This document shows, one piece after another, positions 48,800 to 58,172 of a stretch of 64,000 nt of DNA. The stretch is from Pseudoxanthomonas suwonensis (GTDB lineage Bacteria > Pseudomonadota > Gammaproteobacteria > Xanthomonadales > Xanthomonadaceae), in assembly GCF_010093235.1 (NCBI RefSeq), contig NZ_PDWP01000011.1, positions 1 to 64,000 on the forward strand, given 5' to 3'. Position 1 is the first letter of the stretch. Each line of letters opens with the position of its first letter. A program made the translations under genes and the position numbers. Below the pieces are notes generated by a model that saw nothing but the letters and a program-made list of their open reading frames with translations, did not search any database and had not been told where the DNA came from.

Positions 48800-50737
48800 T
48801 CAGGAAGCCTGCAGCTTCTGCCGCAGGAACCGGTGCAGGTCGACCAGGTCGCCTGCGAACAGTGGCGGCAGTCCATGCGGCAGGCGCGGAGGGGGCTCGC
48901 CGTGGCTCCAGGCGCGGGCCAGGCTCGACAGCGCCTCGATCGCGGCATCCGCGCTTCCCTGCGCGTCCGGCTTCGCGAGCGCGGAAGCGTCGGCTGGGCT
49001 GGCGTCCTGCGTGGCCTGTCCTGCCGCCTCGGGGGCTGGAGTCCCGTCCTGGACAGGCGCATCCCGCTCCAGGTCCCAACACGCGGCCAGCACGCGGTAG
49101 ACCAGGCGCTGGCAGGCGGCCACCGCGGGCCAGTGCTCGCTGGCGCTGCGACGTTCCTCCGCCGAGCCATCCAGGGCCTGGTCCAGCGCCTGTTCCAGCA
49201 GGAAGCTGCGGTGCTGCAGGTCGCGGCGGTCGATCCGCGCCTGCGGCGTGGTCACCTCTCCGCGCGCCAGGTGCGGGCAGACGCGCTGGATCGCCAGCAG
49301 GCACTGGCCGATTTCCGAGGCCACGGTGCGGGCGTTGGCGCGCGGCGGCAGCAGGCGGAAGGCCAGCAGGGCGCAGCCGCAGCCGATCACGGTGTCCACG
49401 CCGCGCGCCAGCAGCATGCCGGGGATGTCGTCCACCGGCTGGCCGCCGCTGGCGATGGTCAACGCGGCGCTGGTGATGAACACCACCGCCAATGCGTAGT
49501 TGCGGACCACCACCATCTCGATGGTTAACTGCAGCGCCATCACCGTCAGCGCCAGCCAGGGCCCGGTCGGATGCAGCCACAGGATGGCGCCGGCCAGGGC
49601 GAGTCCGGCCCAGGTGCCAAGGGTGCGTTCGAGGCTGCGCTGGAGGGTGCGTGGCCAGGTCAGGCCCTGGTGCAGCATCAGCAGGGCGGCGGCCACGGCC
49701 CAGTACGCGCGTTGCAGGTCGAGGGCGCCTGCGATCAGGCCGGCGGCGAGGCAGGCCAGGCCGATGCGCAGCAGCTGGCGGCGCTGGTTGGAGCCGGCCG
49801 CCAGGCCCTCGCGCAGCAGGGTCCACGAGCGCGGGTAGCCATGGGGCACGGTCCCGGACGGCAGGGGACGCGGACGCCGGATCGCCTCCTGGCGTGTTTC
49901 CTCGCCCAGCTGATTGACATGGCAGCGCAGCTCATCGCGGCGCTCAGGCGGCAGGGCAGGGTCGTGGCTGGCCGCGAACGCCAGGTGCAGCTCGCGGTTG
50001 ATCGCGCGCAGCCGGGCCAGCTCGCCGTTCGGGCGCGCCGGGATCGGCTGGAAGCCGACCAGCATCTGCCAGCTGTCGTACAGGGCCTGGGCCGCGCGCC
50101 GGCGGGCGCGTGGATGCTCGCGGGCGTCGGCGGAAACCGCCGCGGCCACGGCGCGCGAGGCGGGGAGCACGGCACGCCGTTCCGGCTGGCGCGGATGCAG
50201 CAGGATCCCGACGGTATGCAGCAGCCAGGCGCCCATGCCGCCGCCCAGCACCAGCAGGCCGGCCTGCCAGGGCGGCAGGTGGGCGACCGGGATCGCGGTG
50301 CTGGCGGCACAGGCGAGCACGAACAGGTAGGCGCCGGCCGGGCCGATGCGCATGGCGTTGCACAGCCAGGTCGCGAACATCGCCACCAAGGCCAGTGCCG
50401 GCAGGATGGCCCAGGCATGCGGCTGCAACCACAGCCCGAACATCACCGCCACGGCGAAGCCCAGCGCGACCGCCGCCAGGGCGATGGCGCGGGCGGCATA
50501 GGGGCGGTCGCCGCAATACAGGGCGGTGAAGCCACCGATGGTGGCCATCATGCCGGCCGCGGGATCCCCGGCCAGCCAGCCGGCGAGGACCGGGATGCCC
50601 ATGGCCAGGGCGGCGCGCAGCGAGAAGGCCAGCCGGCCGGGCGGGGCGGGGCGGACCTGGCGGATCGCGTGGAGCAGCCCGTGCGTGGCCGCGGAAGGTG
50701 GCTCCGGAACCGGGGGCAGGGGCGTCGACATGCGCAT
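48800..50737 (-). CDS. FUSC-family (YccS/aromatic-acid exporter-like) membrane protein
   Basis: The 645-residue product has two clusters of membrane helices. The N-terminal half starts with RLAFSLRAALAMGIPVLAGWLAGDPAAGMMATIGGFTALYCGDRPYAARA and the second half (residues ~330-470) with LQRAYWAVAAALLMLHQGLTWPRTLQRSLERTLGTWAGLALAGA, the FUSC signature. Cytosolic regions lie between and after. FUSC proteins export aromatic acids or similar toxic compounds; the substrate is unknown. The C-terminal ~100 residues contain a low-complexity Ala-rich part. Confidence 0.88.
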   Translation of the reverse strand: MRMSTPLPPVPEPPSAATHGLLHAIRQVRPAPPGRLAFSLRAALAMGIPVLAGWLAGDPAAGMMATIGGFTALYCGDRPYAARAIALAAVALGFAVAVMFGLWLQPHAWAILPALALVAMFATWLCNAMRIGPAGAYLFVLACAASTAIPVAHLPPWQAGLLVLGGGMGAWLLHTVGILLHPRQPERRAVLPASRAVAAAVSADAREHPRARRRAAQALYDSWQMLVGFQPIPARPNGELARLRAINRELHLAFAASHDPALPPERRDELRCHVNQLGEETRQEAIRRPRPLPSGTVPHGYPRSWTLLREGLAAGSNQRRQLLRIGLACLAAGLIAGALDLQRAYWAVAAALLMLHQGLTWPRTLQRSLERTLGTWAGLALAGAILWLHPTGPWLALTVMALQLTIEMVVVRNYALAVVFITSAALTIASGGQPVDDIPGMLLARGVDTVIGCGCALLAFRLLPPRANARTVASEIGQCLLAIQRVCPHLARGEVTTPQARIDRRDLQHRSFLLEQALDQALDGSAEERRSASEHWPAVAACQRLVYRVLAACWDLERDAPVQDGTPAPEAAGQATQDASPADASALAKPDAQGSADAAIEALSSLARAWSHGEPPPRLPHGLPPLFAGDLVDLHRFLRQKLQAS

Positions 50738-50791
50738 ATCGTAGCCCCGGCGGCGTTGCTAACCTGCGTGCACGCATCACAGGAGGTCGAG

Positions 50792-51184
50792 ATGGGTACC
50801 GAGATCCACTACCTGGGCCTGGCCGTCGTGCTTGGCCTGGTGCAGCTGTTGCTGGCGGCCCTGCTGGTGACCCGCCAGCGCGGAATGGAATGGAATACCG
50901 GCCCGCGCGACGTCACCCCGGGCCCGGCCACCGGCAAGGCCGGGCGTGCCGACCGCGCCTTCCGCAACTTCCTCGAGACCTTCCCGTTCTTCGCCGCGGC
51001 CGTGCTGGCCGTGGTCGCCACCGGGCAGGCCGATGCCTGGACCGCCCTCGGCGTGAAGCTCTATTTCTGGGCGCGGGTGGTCTACGTGCCGCTCTATCTC
51101 TACGGGGTGCGCTACGTGCGTTCCTTCGCCTGGGGCGTTTCGATGGCGGGTTTGCTGCTGGTGCTGCTGCCGTTGTTGCGCTGA
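50792..51184 (+). CDS. MAPEG-family membrane protein
   Basis: ATG 50792 follows AGGAGG at 5 bases. The 130-residue product has four membrane helices and the MAPEG signature RADRAFRNFLETFPFFAAAVLAV, followed by YFWARVVYVPLYLYG. It is an inner-membrane protein of the family of glutathione-linked/eicosanoid enzymes; in bacteria the role is usually unknown. It is divergent from the FUSC gene. Confidence 0.92.
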   Translation: MGTEIHYLGLAVVLGLVQLLLAALLVTRQRGMEWNTGPRDVTPGPATGKAGRADRAFRNFLETFPFFAAAVLAVVATGQADAWTALGVKLYFWARVVYVPLYLYGVRYVRSFAWGVSMAGLLLVLLPLLR

Positions 51185-51246
51185 ACGCAACGCTGGTGTT
51201 CATGGGCGGTTGTCCGGCGGGCGTACACAGCCTCTAGACTGGGCCC

Positions 51247-52464
51247 ATGCAAGCCAAGAGACCCGCCGTGCCTCCTTCCGTCCTGCGCCGTAGCCTGTGG
51301 GTCTTCCTGATGCTGGTCGCAGGCATCGGGGTGCTGGTCGCGTGCCAGCGCCTGGTCGAGGACGAGGGCGAGGTCCAGACCCAGCCGGTGGCATCGCCGG
51401 AGGAGGGCGGTGCGGTCAGCAGCGCGCCGATGGCCGAGGAGACGGTGGCCGCCGAGCCGCCCCCGCCGGCCCCGGAGCCGGAACCTGCCGTCGACTGGTC
51501 GCCGCGCGAGCTGGCCGCCGGGCAGGCATGGCTCAGCTGCAGCCTGGACTACCGCGAGGGCGACGGCGAACCGCTGCCCTCGCTGGACCGCGAGGTCCTG
51601 CGCGAGCGCATGGAGGCCTGCCGCGCGGGCGACGTGGTGCGCGTGCGCTACGTAGGCAAGGTCGCCTCCGACCTCACCGTGCTGGTGCAGCGGGTGACGC
51701 TCATGGCCGAGGAGCTTGGCCTCGGCCACCGCGTGCTGGACCTGGACTCCACCGGCGGCCAGGTCGAGGACGCGATCCGCGCTGGCGACTGGATCGGCAA
51801 CCACCACTGGACCCTGTGGGTGCGCGAGGACTCGGTCTGCCACAGCGCCTGTGTGTTCGTGCTGGCCGGCGGCGACAGCCGGGTGCTGGCCGGGCGGGTG
51901 GGCATCCACCGCATCATCCGCCTCAGCTCCACCGCCACCAGCCGCCATGAGCTCAACACCGAGCTGCAGGCGGTCTACGGCACGGTGCGCGCCTACCTGG
52001 AGCGCAACGGCGCCTCGCCGCTGCTGGCCGACGTGATGAAGACCGTGCCCAACCGCAGCCTGCGCCTGCTGACCCAGGAGGAGCTGGCGGCCTACGGCCT
52101 GGATGGCAACAACGCCGCCCAGGACGACCTCGACCGCGTGCGCCTGCTGGCCAAATGCGGCGACGACTTCATGCAGCGCCGCGACCGCTGGGTGCGCGCG
52201 TTCGAGGAGCGCTGCCGCGCCGAGCGCGAGGTGTTCGCGCGCAACGCCTGCGGCCTGGAGCTGCGTCGCGGCCTGGGGTTCCCGGACGACGAGTGCCCGG
52301 CGGAGAGCCCGCTGGCCGAGTTCAACGCGGTCGAGCCGACGCTGGGCGCCGCCGCGGATGCGACGGCGGGCGGGGACGACCCTGCAGGCGCCGAGCCCGT
52401 GCCCGGGGCCGACGTGGCGGCCAAGGGCAGCCCGGACGTCGACGGGACTGCCGGCGGGGGCTGA
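51247..52464 (+). CDS. lipoprotein with ClpP/crotonase-like (COG3904-type) domain
   Basis: The 405-residue product starts with a basic stretch and a lipobox LVAC (Cys33), then a Pro/Glu-rich linker (~residues 60-85). A ClpP-like domain follows with LDLDSTGGQVEDAIRAG (residues ~164-180, oxyanion glycines) and SVCHSACVFVLAGG around Ser200, as in COG3904 periplasmic proteins. A C-terminal Cys-containing region and an acidic low-complexity tail end the protein. The substrate is unknown. Whether Ser200 has a working catalytic triad cannot be told from sequence alone. Confidence 0.78.
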   Translation: MQAKRPAVPPSVLRRSLWVFLMLVAGIGVLVACQRLVEDEGEVQTQPVASPEEGGAVSSAPMAEETVAAEPPPPAPEPEPAVDWSPRELAAGQAWLSCSLDYREGDGEPLPSLDREVLRERMEACRAGDVVRVRYVGKVASDLTVLVQRVTLMAEELGLGHRVLDLDSTGGQVEDAIRAGDWIGNHHWTLWVREDSVCHSACVFVLAGGDSRVLAGRVGIHRIIRLSSTATSRHELNTELQAVYGTVRAYLERNGASPLLADVMKTVPNRSLRLLTQEELAAYGLDGNNAAQDDLDRVRLLAKCGDDFMQRRDRWVRAFEERCRAEREVFARNACGLELRRGLGFPDDECPAESPLAEFNAVEPTLGAAADATAGGDDPAGAEPVPGADVAAKGSPDVDGTAGGG

Positions 52465-52688
52465 GCGCTCCTCCCTGCACCCGGCGGTGCCGGTGTCCGG
52501 GGTGAGGCCGGCCCGGTCGCATCCGGGTGCGGCTTCGCGGCGGATAAACGCCTTGCCGGGGCATGATGCACTGAACGGACGGCAGGTCCGCATTCAGCCG
52601 CGAGGCGACAAACCTCGCGTTGCAGCGCACAATGGTCAACTTTCATGTACCCCCGCCGCGCCCCCAGGCGCCGCCGCCGGAGTCCCGG

Positions 52689-54536
52689 ATGTCTTCCCCC
52701 GACCAAGAAACCCCTGCCGCGCCGAGCTTCGGCGACCTCGGCCTTCCCCAGCCTTTGCTGGCCGCCCTGACCGAGGTCGGCTACGAAACCCCGTCGCCGA
52801 TCCAGGCCGCGACCATCCCGGCACTGCTGTCCGGTCGCGACGTGCTGGGCACCGCCCAGACCGGCACCGGCAAGACCGCGGCGTTCGCCCTGCCGGTCCT
52901 GTCGCACCTGGACCTGAAGCTGGCCCGGCCCCAGGCCCTGGTGCTGGCGCCGACCCGCGAGCTGGCCATCCAGGTCGCCGAGGCGTTCCAGCGCTACGCG
53001 GTGCAGATGCCGGGCTTCCAGGTGCTGCCGATCTACGGCGGCCAGGGCTATGGCCCGCAGCTGCACGCGCTGCGTCGCGGCGTGCACGTGGTCGTCGGTA
53101 CCCCCGGCCGCGTCATCGACCACCTCGAGCGCGGCACCCTCGACCTGTCCGGGCTCAGGAGCCTGGTGCTGGACGAGGCCGACGAGATGCTGCGCATGGG
53201 CTTCATCGACGACGTCGAGGCCGTGTTGCAGAAGGTCCCCGAAGAGCGCCAGGTGGCGCTGTTCTCGGCGACCATGCCGCCGCCGATCCGGCGCATCGCC
53301 CAGACCTACCTGCGCGATCCGGTCGAGGTGACCATCGCGGCCAGGACGACCACCTCGGCGAACATCCGCCAGCGTTACTGGTTCGTCAGCGGCATGCACA
53401 AGCTCGACGCGCTGACCCGGATCCTGGAGGCCGAGCCGTTCGACGCGATGATCGTGTTCGCGCGCACCAAGGCCGCCACCGAGGAGCTGGCCAACAAGCT
53501 GCAGGCGCGTGGCGTGGCCGCGGCCGCCATCAACGGCGACATGCAGCAGCAGCAGCGCGAGCGCACCATCCAGCAGCTCAAGGACGGCCGCCTGGACGTG
53601 CTGGTGGCCACCGACGTGGCCGCGCGCGGCCTGGACGTGGAGTGCATCAGCCACGTCCTCAACTACGACATCCCGTACGACACCGAGAGCTACGTCCACC
53701 GCATCGGCCGCACCGGCCGCGCCGGGCGCAGCGGCGAGGCGATCCTGTTCGTCACCCCGCGCGAGAAGGGCATGCTGCGCGCGATCGAGCGCGCCACCCG
53801 GCAGCCGATCGAGGAGATGCGCCTGCCGACCGTGCAGGCGGTCAACGACCGCCGCGTGGCGCGGTTCTTCGAGCGCATCAGCAGTGCCCTGGAGGCCGGT
53901 GGCCTGGAGGAATACCGCGAGCTGGTCGACCGCTATGCGACCGAGCACGACGTGGGCGCGGCCGAGATCGCCGCCGCCCTGGCGCGCCTGCTGCAGGGCG
54001 ACGTGCCGCTGCTGCTGGAGGCCCGCGACGAGCCGGCCCCGCGCGAGCCGCGCCCGGCCCGCGAGCCGCGCGCGTTCGAGGAGCGCGAGCGTGGCCCGCG
54101 TCTGCCGCGCGGCCGCGACGACGACTTCGCCCCGCGCGCCCCGCGTGCGCCCAAGCCGCCGCGCGAAGCGCCGCAGCCGGGCATGGAGACCTACCGGGTC
54201 GAGGTCGGGCACGTGCACGGGGTCAAGCCGGGCAACATCGTCGGCGCGATCGCCAACGAGGCCGGGCTGGAGGCGCGCTACATCGGGCGCATCGACATCC
54301 ACGAGGACCATTCGATCCTCGACCTGCCGGCCGGCATGCCGCCGGAGATCATGAACCACCTGCAGAAGGCCTGGGTGGTCGGGCAGCAGCTGCGCATCAC
54401 CCGCTGGGACGGCAGCCATGCCCCCTCGGCGGACGCGCCGCCGGCGCGCGGGCGTTTCCGCCCGGGCGGGCCGCGTCCCGGTCCGCGGGCGGCCAGGGCG
54501 CCGCACCGGAAGGGGCCGCCGCGCCCGCGCGGCTGA
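52689..54536 (+). CDS. deaD: DEAD-box RNA helicase DeaD/CsdA
   Basis: I start at ATG 52689 after GGAGTCCCGG; ATG 52632 would add a Pro-rich, poorly conserved stretch. The 615-residue product has the Q motif, AQTGTGKT, PTRELA, VGTPGR, DEAD, SAT and HRIGRTGRAGR, followed by a ~130-residue Arg/Pro-rich linker and a DbpA RNA-binding domain (METYRVEVGHVHGVKPGNIVGAI) and a basic C-terminal tail. It unwinds RNA in ribosome assembly and mRNA decay, typically at low temperature. The leader 52465-52688 contains the hairpin CGCGAGG-7-CCTCGCG but no terminator. Confidence 0.94.
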   Translation: MSSPDQETPAAPSFGDLGLPQPLLAALTEVGYETPSPIQAATIPALLSGRDVLGTAQTGTGKTAAFALPVLSHLDLKLARPQALVLAPTRELAIQVAEAFQRYAVQMPGFQVLPIYGGQGYGPQLHALRRGVHVVVGTPGRVIDHLERGTLDLSGLRSLVLDEADEMLRMGFIDDVEAVLQKVPEERQVALFSATMPPPIRRIAQTYLRDPVEVTIAARTTTSANIRQRYWFVSGMHKLDALTRILEAEPFDAMIVFARTKAATEELANKLQARGVAAAAINGDMQQQQRERTIQQLKDGRLDVLVATDVAARGLDVECISHVLNYDIPYDTESYVHRIGRTGRAGRSGEAILFVTPREKGMLRAIERATRQPIEEMRLPTVQAVNDRRVARFFERISSALEAGGLEEYRELVDRYATEHDVGAAEIAAALARLLQGDVPLLLEARDEPAPREPRPAREPRAFEERERGPRLPRGRDDDFAPRAPRAPKPPREAPQPGMETYRVEVGHVHGVKPGNIVGAIANEAGLEARYIGRIDIHEDHSILDLPAGMPPEIMNHLQKAWVVGQQLRITRWDGSHAPSADAPPARGRFRPGGPRPGPRAARAPHRKGPPRPRG

Positions 54537-54618
54537 GCCTCGCGGCATCGCGCCGGGCACGGCGTGATGCCGCCATCCAGTACGGGCAGCGGGCCCTGCG
54601 GCCTCGTATCATTGCCCC

Positions 54619-56298
54619 GTGAACCCGCAGCGGACACCCCCGAGCCGTCCGCGGCTCCCCCGATGGACCTGGCCCAGGTTCGGAGTGGCGCTGCTTGCCG
54701 TCCTGGCAATCGTGGTCGTCGTGGTCGGGTTCACCGGGCGCGCGGCGCGTTGGCCCACCGATGCCTACCTGGTGACCGGCCAGGCCACGACCGAGCCTCC
54801 ACAGCTCCGCGAATGTCCGGCCGATGCACCGTTGCCCGGGGCCCGGGCCGAGGTGCGTCCGCCGCCGGGCGGCTGGCCCGGCGTGCCGCAGGCCGTGAGC
54901 GTGTTCAACGTGTTCGGCGGCGAGGTGCGGCTGGAGTATGCCGGGCGCGTGCTGTGCGGACACATGCATGACGCGCGCACGCGCGATTCGCGTTTCCGTG
55001 CCGGGGTCGGCATGGTGATCGTGCCGCAGGCGGGCAGCCAGGAACCGGTGGTGGCCTACTGGTCGCCGCCGCTCAAGCCCGGCTGGATCCCGACCATCCG
55101 GGTGGGGGCGCCGAGCGAGGTGCAGCACGTCGATACCCTGCGGCTGGTGGTCCGCACCGCCTGCCTGGCGGTCGCCCTGGTGTTGGCCGCGACCGCGCTG
55201 ATGGCCTATCCCGGCTCACGCGACTGGACCTTCCTCGGCTACGCGCTGCTGTGCGCGCTGTCGGTGGTCTGGCAGGGCATGCTCAGCGGCCTGGTCGGCT
55301 ATCCCGAACCCTGGCTGCCGGTGGTCGGGCATGAGCAGCGCTGGTTCGTCGGCCTCTCCTGCGCGGGCCTGGGCGCGATGCTGTGCGGCATGTGGCTGCT
55401 GGTGGCCGGCCCCGGGCTCGATGCGCTGGTGCGACGGCGGATGGTGCTGGCCACGTTCGTGAGCTGGCTGGCCGCCACGGTCTTCGCGCTGCTGGCCCCG
55501 GAGGCCTGGCTGTCGTCGACCGCGGTGGGTGTCGAGCTGGCCTTCCGCCTGGTCTACCTGGCGATCCTCGGCTGGGCGCTGCAACGGCTCTGGCACCACC
55601 AGTACGGCGCGATCCCCGCGCTGGCGGCGATGGCGCCCTTCGCGGCCATTGCCGTGCTCGAACGGGCCGGAAGCCGCCTGTTGCTCGAGTACCGGGTCGA
55701 GGCGATCCAGCTGTCGATCACCTGGTTCCTGGCCGTGAGCGCCTACGCCCTCAACCTGCGCCTGGGTCGGCTGCGCCGCCAGCGCGACGAGATGCAGCAG
55801 CTGGCCGAGACCGATTCCCTGACCGGGCTGCCGAACCGCCGCGCCGGGTTGCGCCGGCTGGACGAGCTGTTCGCGCGCGCACGGCATCATGGCGCGCCGC
55901 TGAGCGTGGCGTTCGTCGACATCGACCACTTCAAGTCGATCAACGACGAGTACGGCCACGAGGCGGGGGATCGCGTGCTCATGGCCGCGGCGGAGGCCCT
56001 GCGCGGGGCGGTCCGCGGCCCGGTCGAGGCCGCGCGCATGGGCGGCGAGGAATTCCTGGTGCTGTTGCCCGGGGTAGGCGCGCATGCCGCCGTGCAGCGC
56101 ATGGAGGCCCTGCGCGGACGCCTGGCCGCGCAGGGCAGCGGGCTGCGGCTGGATGGCCTGGTGCTGACGGCCAGCATCGGCGTGGCCTCGCTCCAGGCCA
56201 GCGACGCCGACGCCGCGGCCCTGCTGCGGCGGGCGGACGGGGCCATGTACGTGGCCAAGCGGTCCGGGCGCGACCAGGTGCAGCTGGCGACCTGCTGA
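54619..56298 (+). CDS. membrane-bound diguanylate cyclase (7TM-type sensor, GGDEF)
   Basis: The start is GTG 54619. The 559-residue product has an N-terminal membrane helix, a periplasmic domain (~residues 45-180), about seven further membrane helices (~180-385), and a C-terminal GGDEF domain with LAETDSLTGLPNRR and the intact active site GGEEF at 475-479. An RxxD allosteric site at the usual place is not evident. It makes c-di-GMP in response to an unknown periplasmic signal. rluF lies 53 bases downstream. Confidence 0.9.
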   Translation: MNPQRTPPSRPRLPRWTWPRFGVALLAVLAIVVVVVGFTGRAARWPTDAYLVTGQATTEPPQLRECPADAPLPGARAEVRPPPGGWPGVPQAVSVFNVFGGEVRLEYAGRVLCGHMHDARTRDSRFRAGVGMVIVPQAGSQEPVVAYWSPPLKPGWIPTIRVGAPSEVQHVDTLRLVVRTACLAVALVLAATALMAYPGSRDWTFLGYALLCALSVVWQGMLSGLVGYPEPWLPVVGHEQRWFVGLSCAGLGAMLCGMWLLVAGPGLDALVRRRMVLATFVSWLAATVFALLAPEAWLSSTAVGVELAFRLVYLAILGWALQRLWHHQYGAIPALAAMAPFAAIAVLERAGSRLLLEYRVEAIQLSITWFLAVSAYALNLRLGRLRRQRDEMQQLAETDSLTGLPNRRAGLRRLDELFARARHHGAPLSVAFVDIDHFKSINDEYGHEAGDRVLMAAAEALRGAVRGPVEAARMGGEEFLVLLPGVGAHAAVQRMEALRGRLAAQGSGLRLDGLVLTASIGVASLQASDADAAALLRRADGAMYVAKRSGRDQVQLATC

Positions 56299-56351
56299 AC
56301 TCCGCTGCGCCGGGCGCGGCGGAGGTGGCCCGGGCAGCGGATAATGCCGCC

Positions 56352-57080
56352 ATGACCGAAGAAGCCATCCGCCTCAACAAACACATCGCCGGAACCGGCT
56401 TCTGTTCGCGCCGCGAGGCCGATCGCCTGATCGCCGAGCGCCGGGTGACCGTCAACGGCCAGCCGGCCGGGGTCGGCGCGGTGGTGGGCGAGGGCGACGA
56501 GGTCCGGATCGACGGGCAGCCGCTGAATGCCCGTGCAGCCAAGCCGGGCAAGCGCCGCCACGTCTACATCGCCCTGAACAAGCCGGTCGGCATCACCTGC
56601 ACCACCGAAAGCTCGGTCAAGGGGAACATCGTGGACTTCGTTGGCCACGAGCAGCGCATCTTCCCGATCGGCCGCCTGGACAAGGACTCGGAAGGCCTGA
56701 TACTGCTGACCAGCAACGGCGATATCGTCAACGAGATCCTGCGCGCCGAGAACGGGCACCAGAAGGAGTACCTGGTGGCGGTGAACAAACCGGTGACCGA
56801 CGAGTTCCTGCGCGGCATGTCCCGCGGCGTGATGGTGCACGGGCAGATGACCCTGCCGTGCCGGGCCAGCCGCATCGCCAAGTTCGGCTTCCGCATCGTG
56901 CTGCGGCAGGGCCTGAACCGGCAGATCCGGTTGATGGCCGCGGCCTTCGGTTACCGCGTCACCCAGCTGCGCCGCGTGCGCATCGACAACATCAAGCTCG
57001 GCGCGCTCAAGCCCGGGCAGTGGCGCAACCTGACCCTGGAGGAACTGCGGGGCCTGCTCCCGCAGTTCACGGACTGGTGA
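56352..57080 (+). CDS. rluF: 23S rRNA pseudouridine synthase, RluF/RsuA type
   Basis: The 242-residue product has an S4 domain at residues ~5-60 (IRLNKHIAGTGFCSRREADRLI) and a pseudouridine synthase domain with catalytic Asp110 in FPIGRLDKDSEGLILL, then LRQGLNRQIRLMAAAFGYRVTQLRR. The SVKGNIVDFV segment supports the RluF subgroup, which modifies U2604 of 23S rRNA. The stop overlaps the GTG of the next cyclase gene. Confidence 0.88.
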   Translation: MTEEAIRLNKHIAGTGFCSRREADRLIAERRVTVNGQPAGVGAVVGEGDEVRIDGQPLNARAAKPGKRRHVYIALNKPVGITCTTESSVKGNIVDFVGHEQRIFPIGRLDKDSEGLILLTSNGDIVNEILRAENGHQKEYLVAVNKPVTDEFLRGMSRGVMVHGQMTLPCRASRIAKFGFRIVLRQGLNRQIRLMAAAFGYRVTQLRRVRIDNIKLGALKPGQWRNLTLEELRGLLPQFTDW

Positions 57081-58171
57081 GCGCGGACCTGCCCGCGGTA
57101 GCTCCACGTCCGGCGCGCCCGGACAACGAGGCCGAGCGGCTGGCGGCGCTGCGCGCCTCGCGCCTGCTGGATACGCCGCGGGAGCAGTCCTTCGACGACC
57201 TGGTCGCGCTTGCGGTGGCGGTGACCGGCGCATCGATGGCGGCGGTCTCCCTGGTCGACGCCGAGCGCCAGTGGTTCAAGGCGCAACATGGATTCAACGC
57301 CTGCGAAACGCCGCGCGACGTCGCCTTCTGCGCGCACACCATCCTCGATCCGCAGCGCGTCCTGGTGGTGGAGGATGCGACCCGCGACCCGCGCTTCGAA
57401 CACAACCCGCTGGTCACCGGCGAGATGGGCATCCGCTTCTACGCGGGCGTGCCGCTGCTGGATGCCGAGGGCCACGCGCTGGGCAGCCTGTGCGTGTTCG
57501 ACACCCGGCCGCGCCCGCTGGGCGAGGCCGAAATGCGCGCGCTGCAGGCGCTGGCCCGCCAGGCCGGCTTCCTGATCGAACTGCGCCGCACCACCGAGGC
57601 GCTCAACCTGTACGTCAACGAATGCGCCTGGTACGAGCGGCGGCTGCTGCACTATTCGGAACTGCTGGAGGCACAGAACGCCGACCTGGCGCGGCAGACC
57701 CGCACCGATCCGCTGACCGGCCTGGCGAACCGCCGCGGCTACGGCGAAGTGCTGGGCGCGGCGCTGGAGCGTGCCGAACAGGAGGGCACGCCGTTGTCGG
57801 TGGCGATCGTGGACCTGGACCACTTCAAGCGGGTCAACGATTCGCTGGGGCACGGCGAGGGCGATCGCGTGCTGGTGCGGGTCTCGCAGGCGCTGGACGA
57901 GAAGATGAAAGGCGTGGGCCTGGCGGCGCGCTACGGTGGCGAGGAGTTCGCGCTGCTGTTGCCTGGCGCCGACCTGGAGCATGCCCACGAACATTGCCGG
58001 ATGTTGTGTCGCGCGCTGGCGGTCATGCAGGACTGCGGCGGGGTGACCGCCAGCATCGGCGTCGCCCAGTGGCGTCCCGGCGAGGAGCCCGGAGCTGCCC
58101 TGTCGCGCGCCGACGCGGCGCTTTACCGTGCCAAGCTCGGCGGCCGCAACCGGGTCGAACTGGCTTCCTGA
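57077..58171 (+). CDS. GAF-GGDEF diguanylate cyclase
   Basis: GTG 57077 overlaps the rluF stop (GTGA). The 364-residue product has no signal peptide or membrane helix. Residues ~20-180 are a GAF domain with FDDLVALAVAVTGASMAAVSLVDAERQWFKAQHG and CAHTILDPQRVLVVEDATRDPRF; ~200-360 are a GGDEF domain with TRTDPLTGLANRRG and the intact GGEEF at 287-291. It is a soluble c-di-GMP synthase sensing a cytosolic ligand. It is convergent with the EamA gene. Confidence 0.92.
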   Translation: MSADLPAVAPRPARPDNEAERLAALRASRLLDTPREQSFDDLVALAVAVTGASMAAVSLVDAERQWFKAQHGFNACETPRDVAFCAHTILDPQRVLVVEDATRDPRFEHNPLVTGEMGIRFYAGVPLLDAEGHALGSLCVFDTRPRPLGEAEMRALQALARQAGFLIELRRTTEALNLYVNECAWYERRLLHYSELLEAQNADLARQTRTDPLTGLANRRGYGEVLGAALERAEQEGTPLSVAIVDLDHFKRVNDSLGHGEGDRVLVRVSQALDEKMKGVGLAARYGGEEFALLLPGADLEHAHEHCRMLCRALAVMQDCGGVTASIGVAQWRPGEEPGAALSRADAALYRAKLGGRNRVELAS

Positions 58172-58172
58172 G

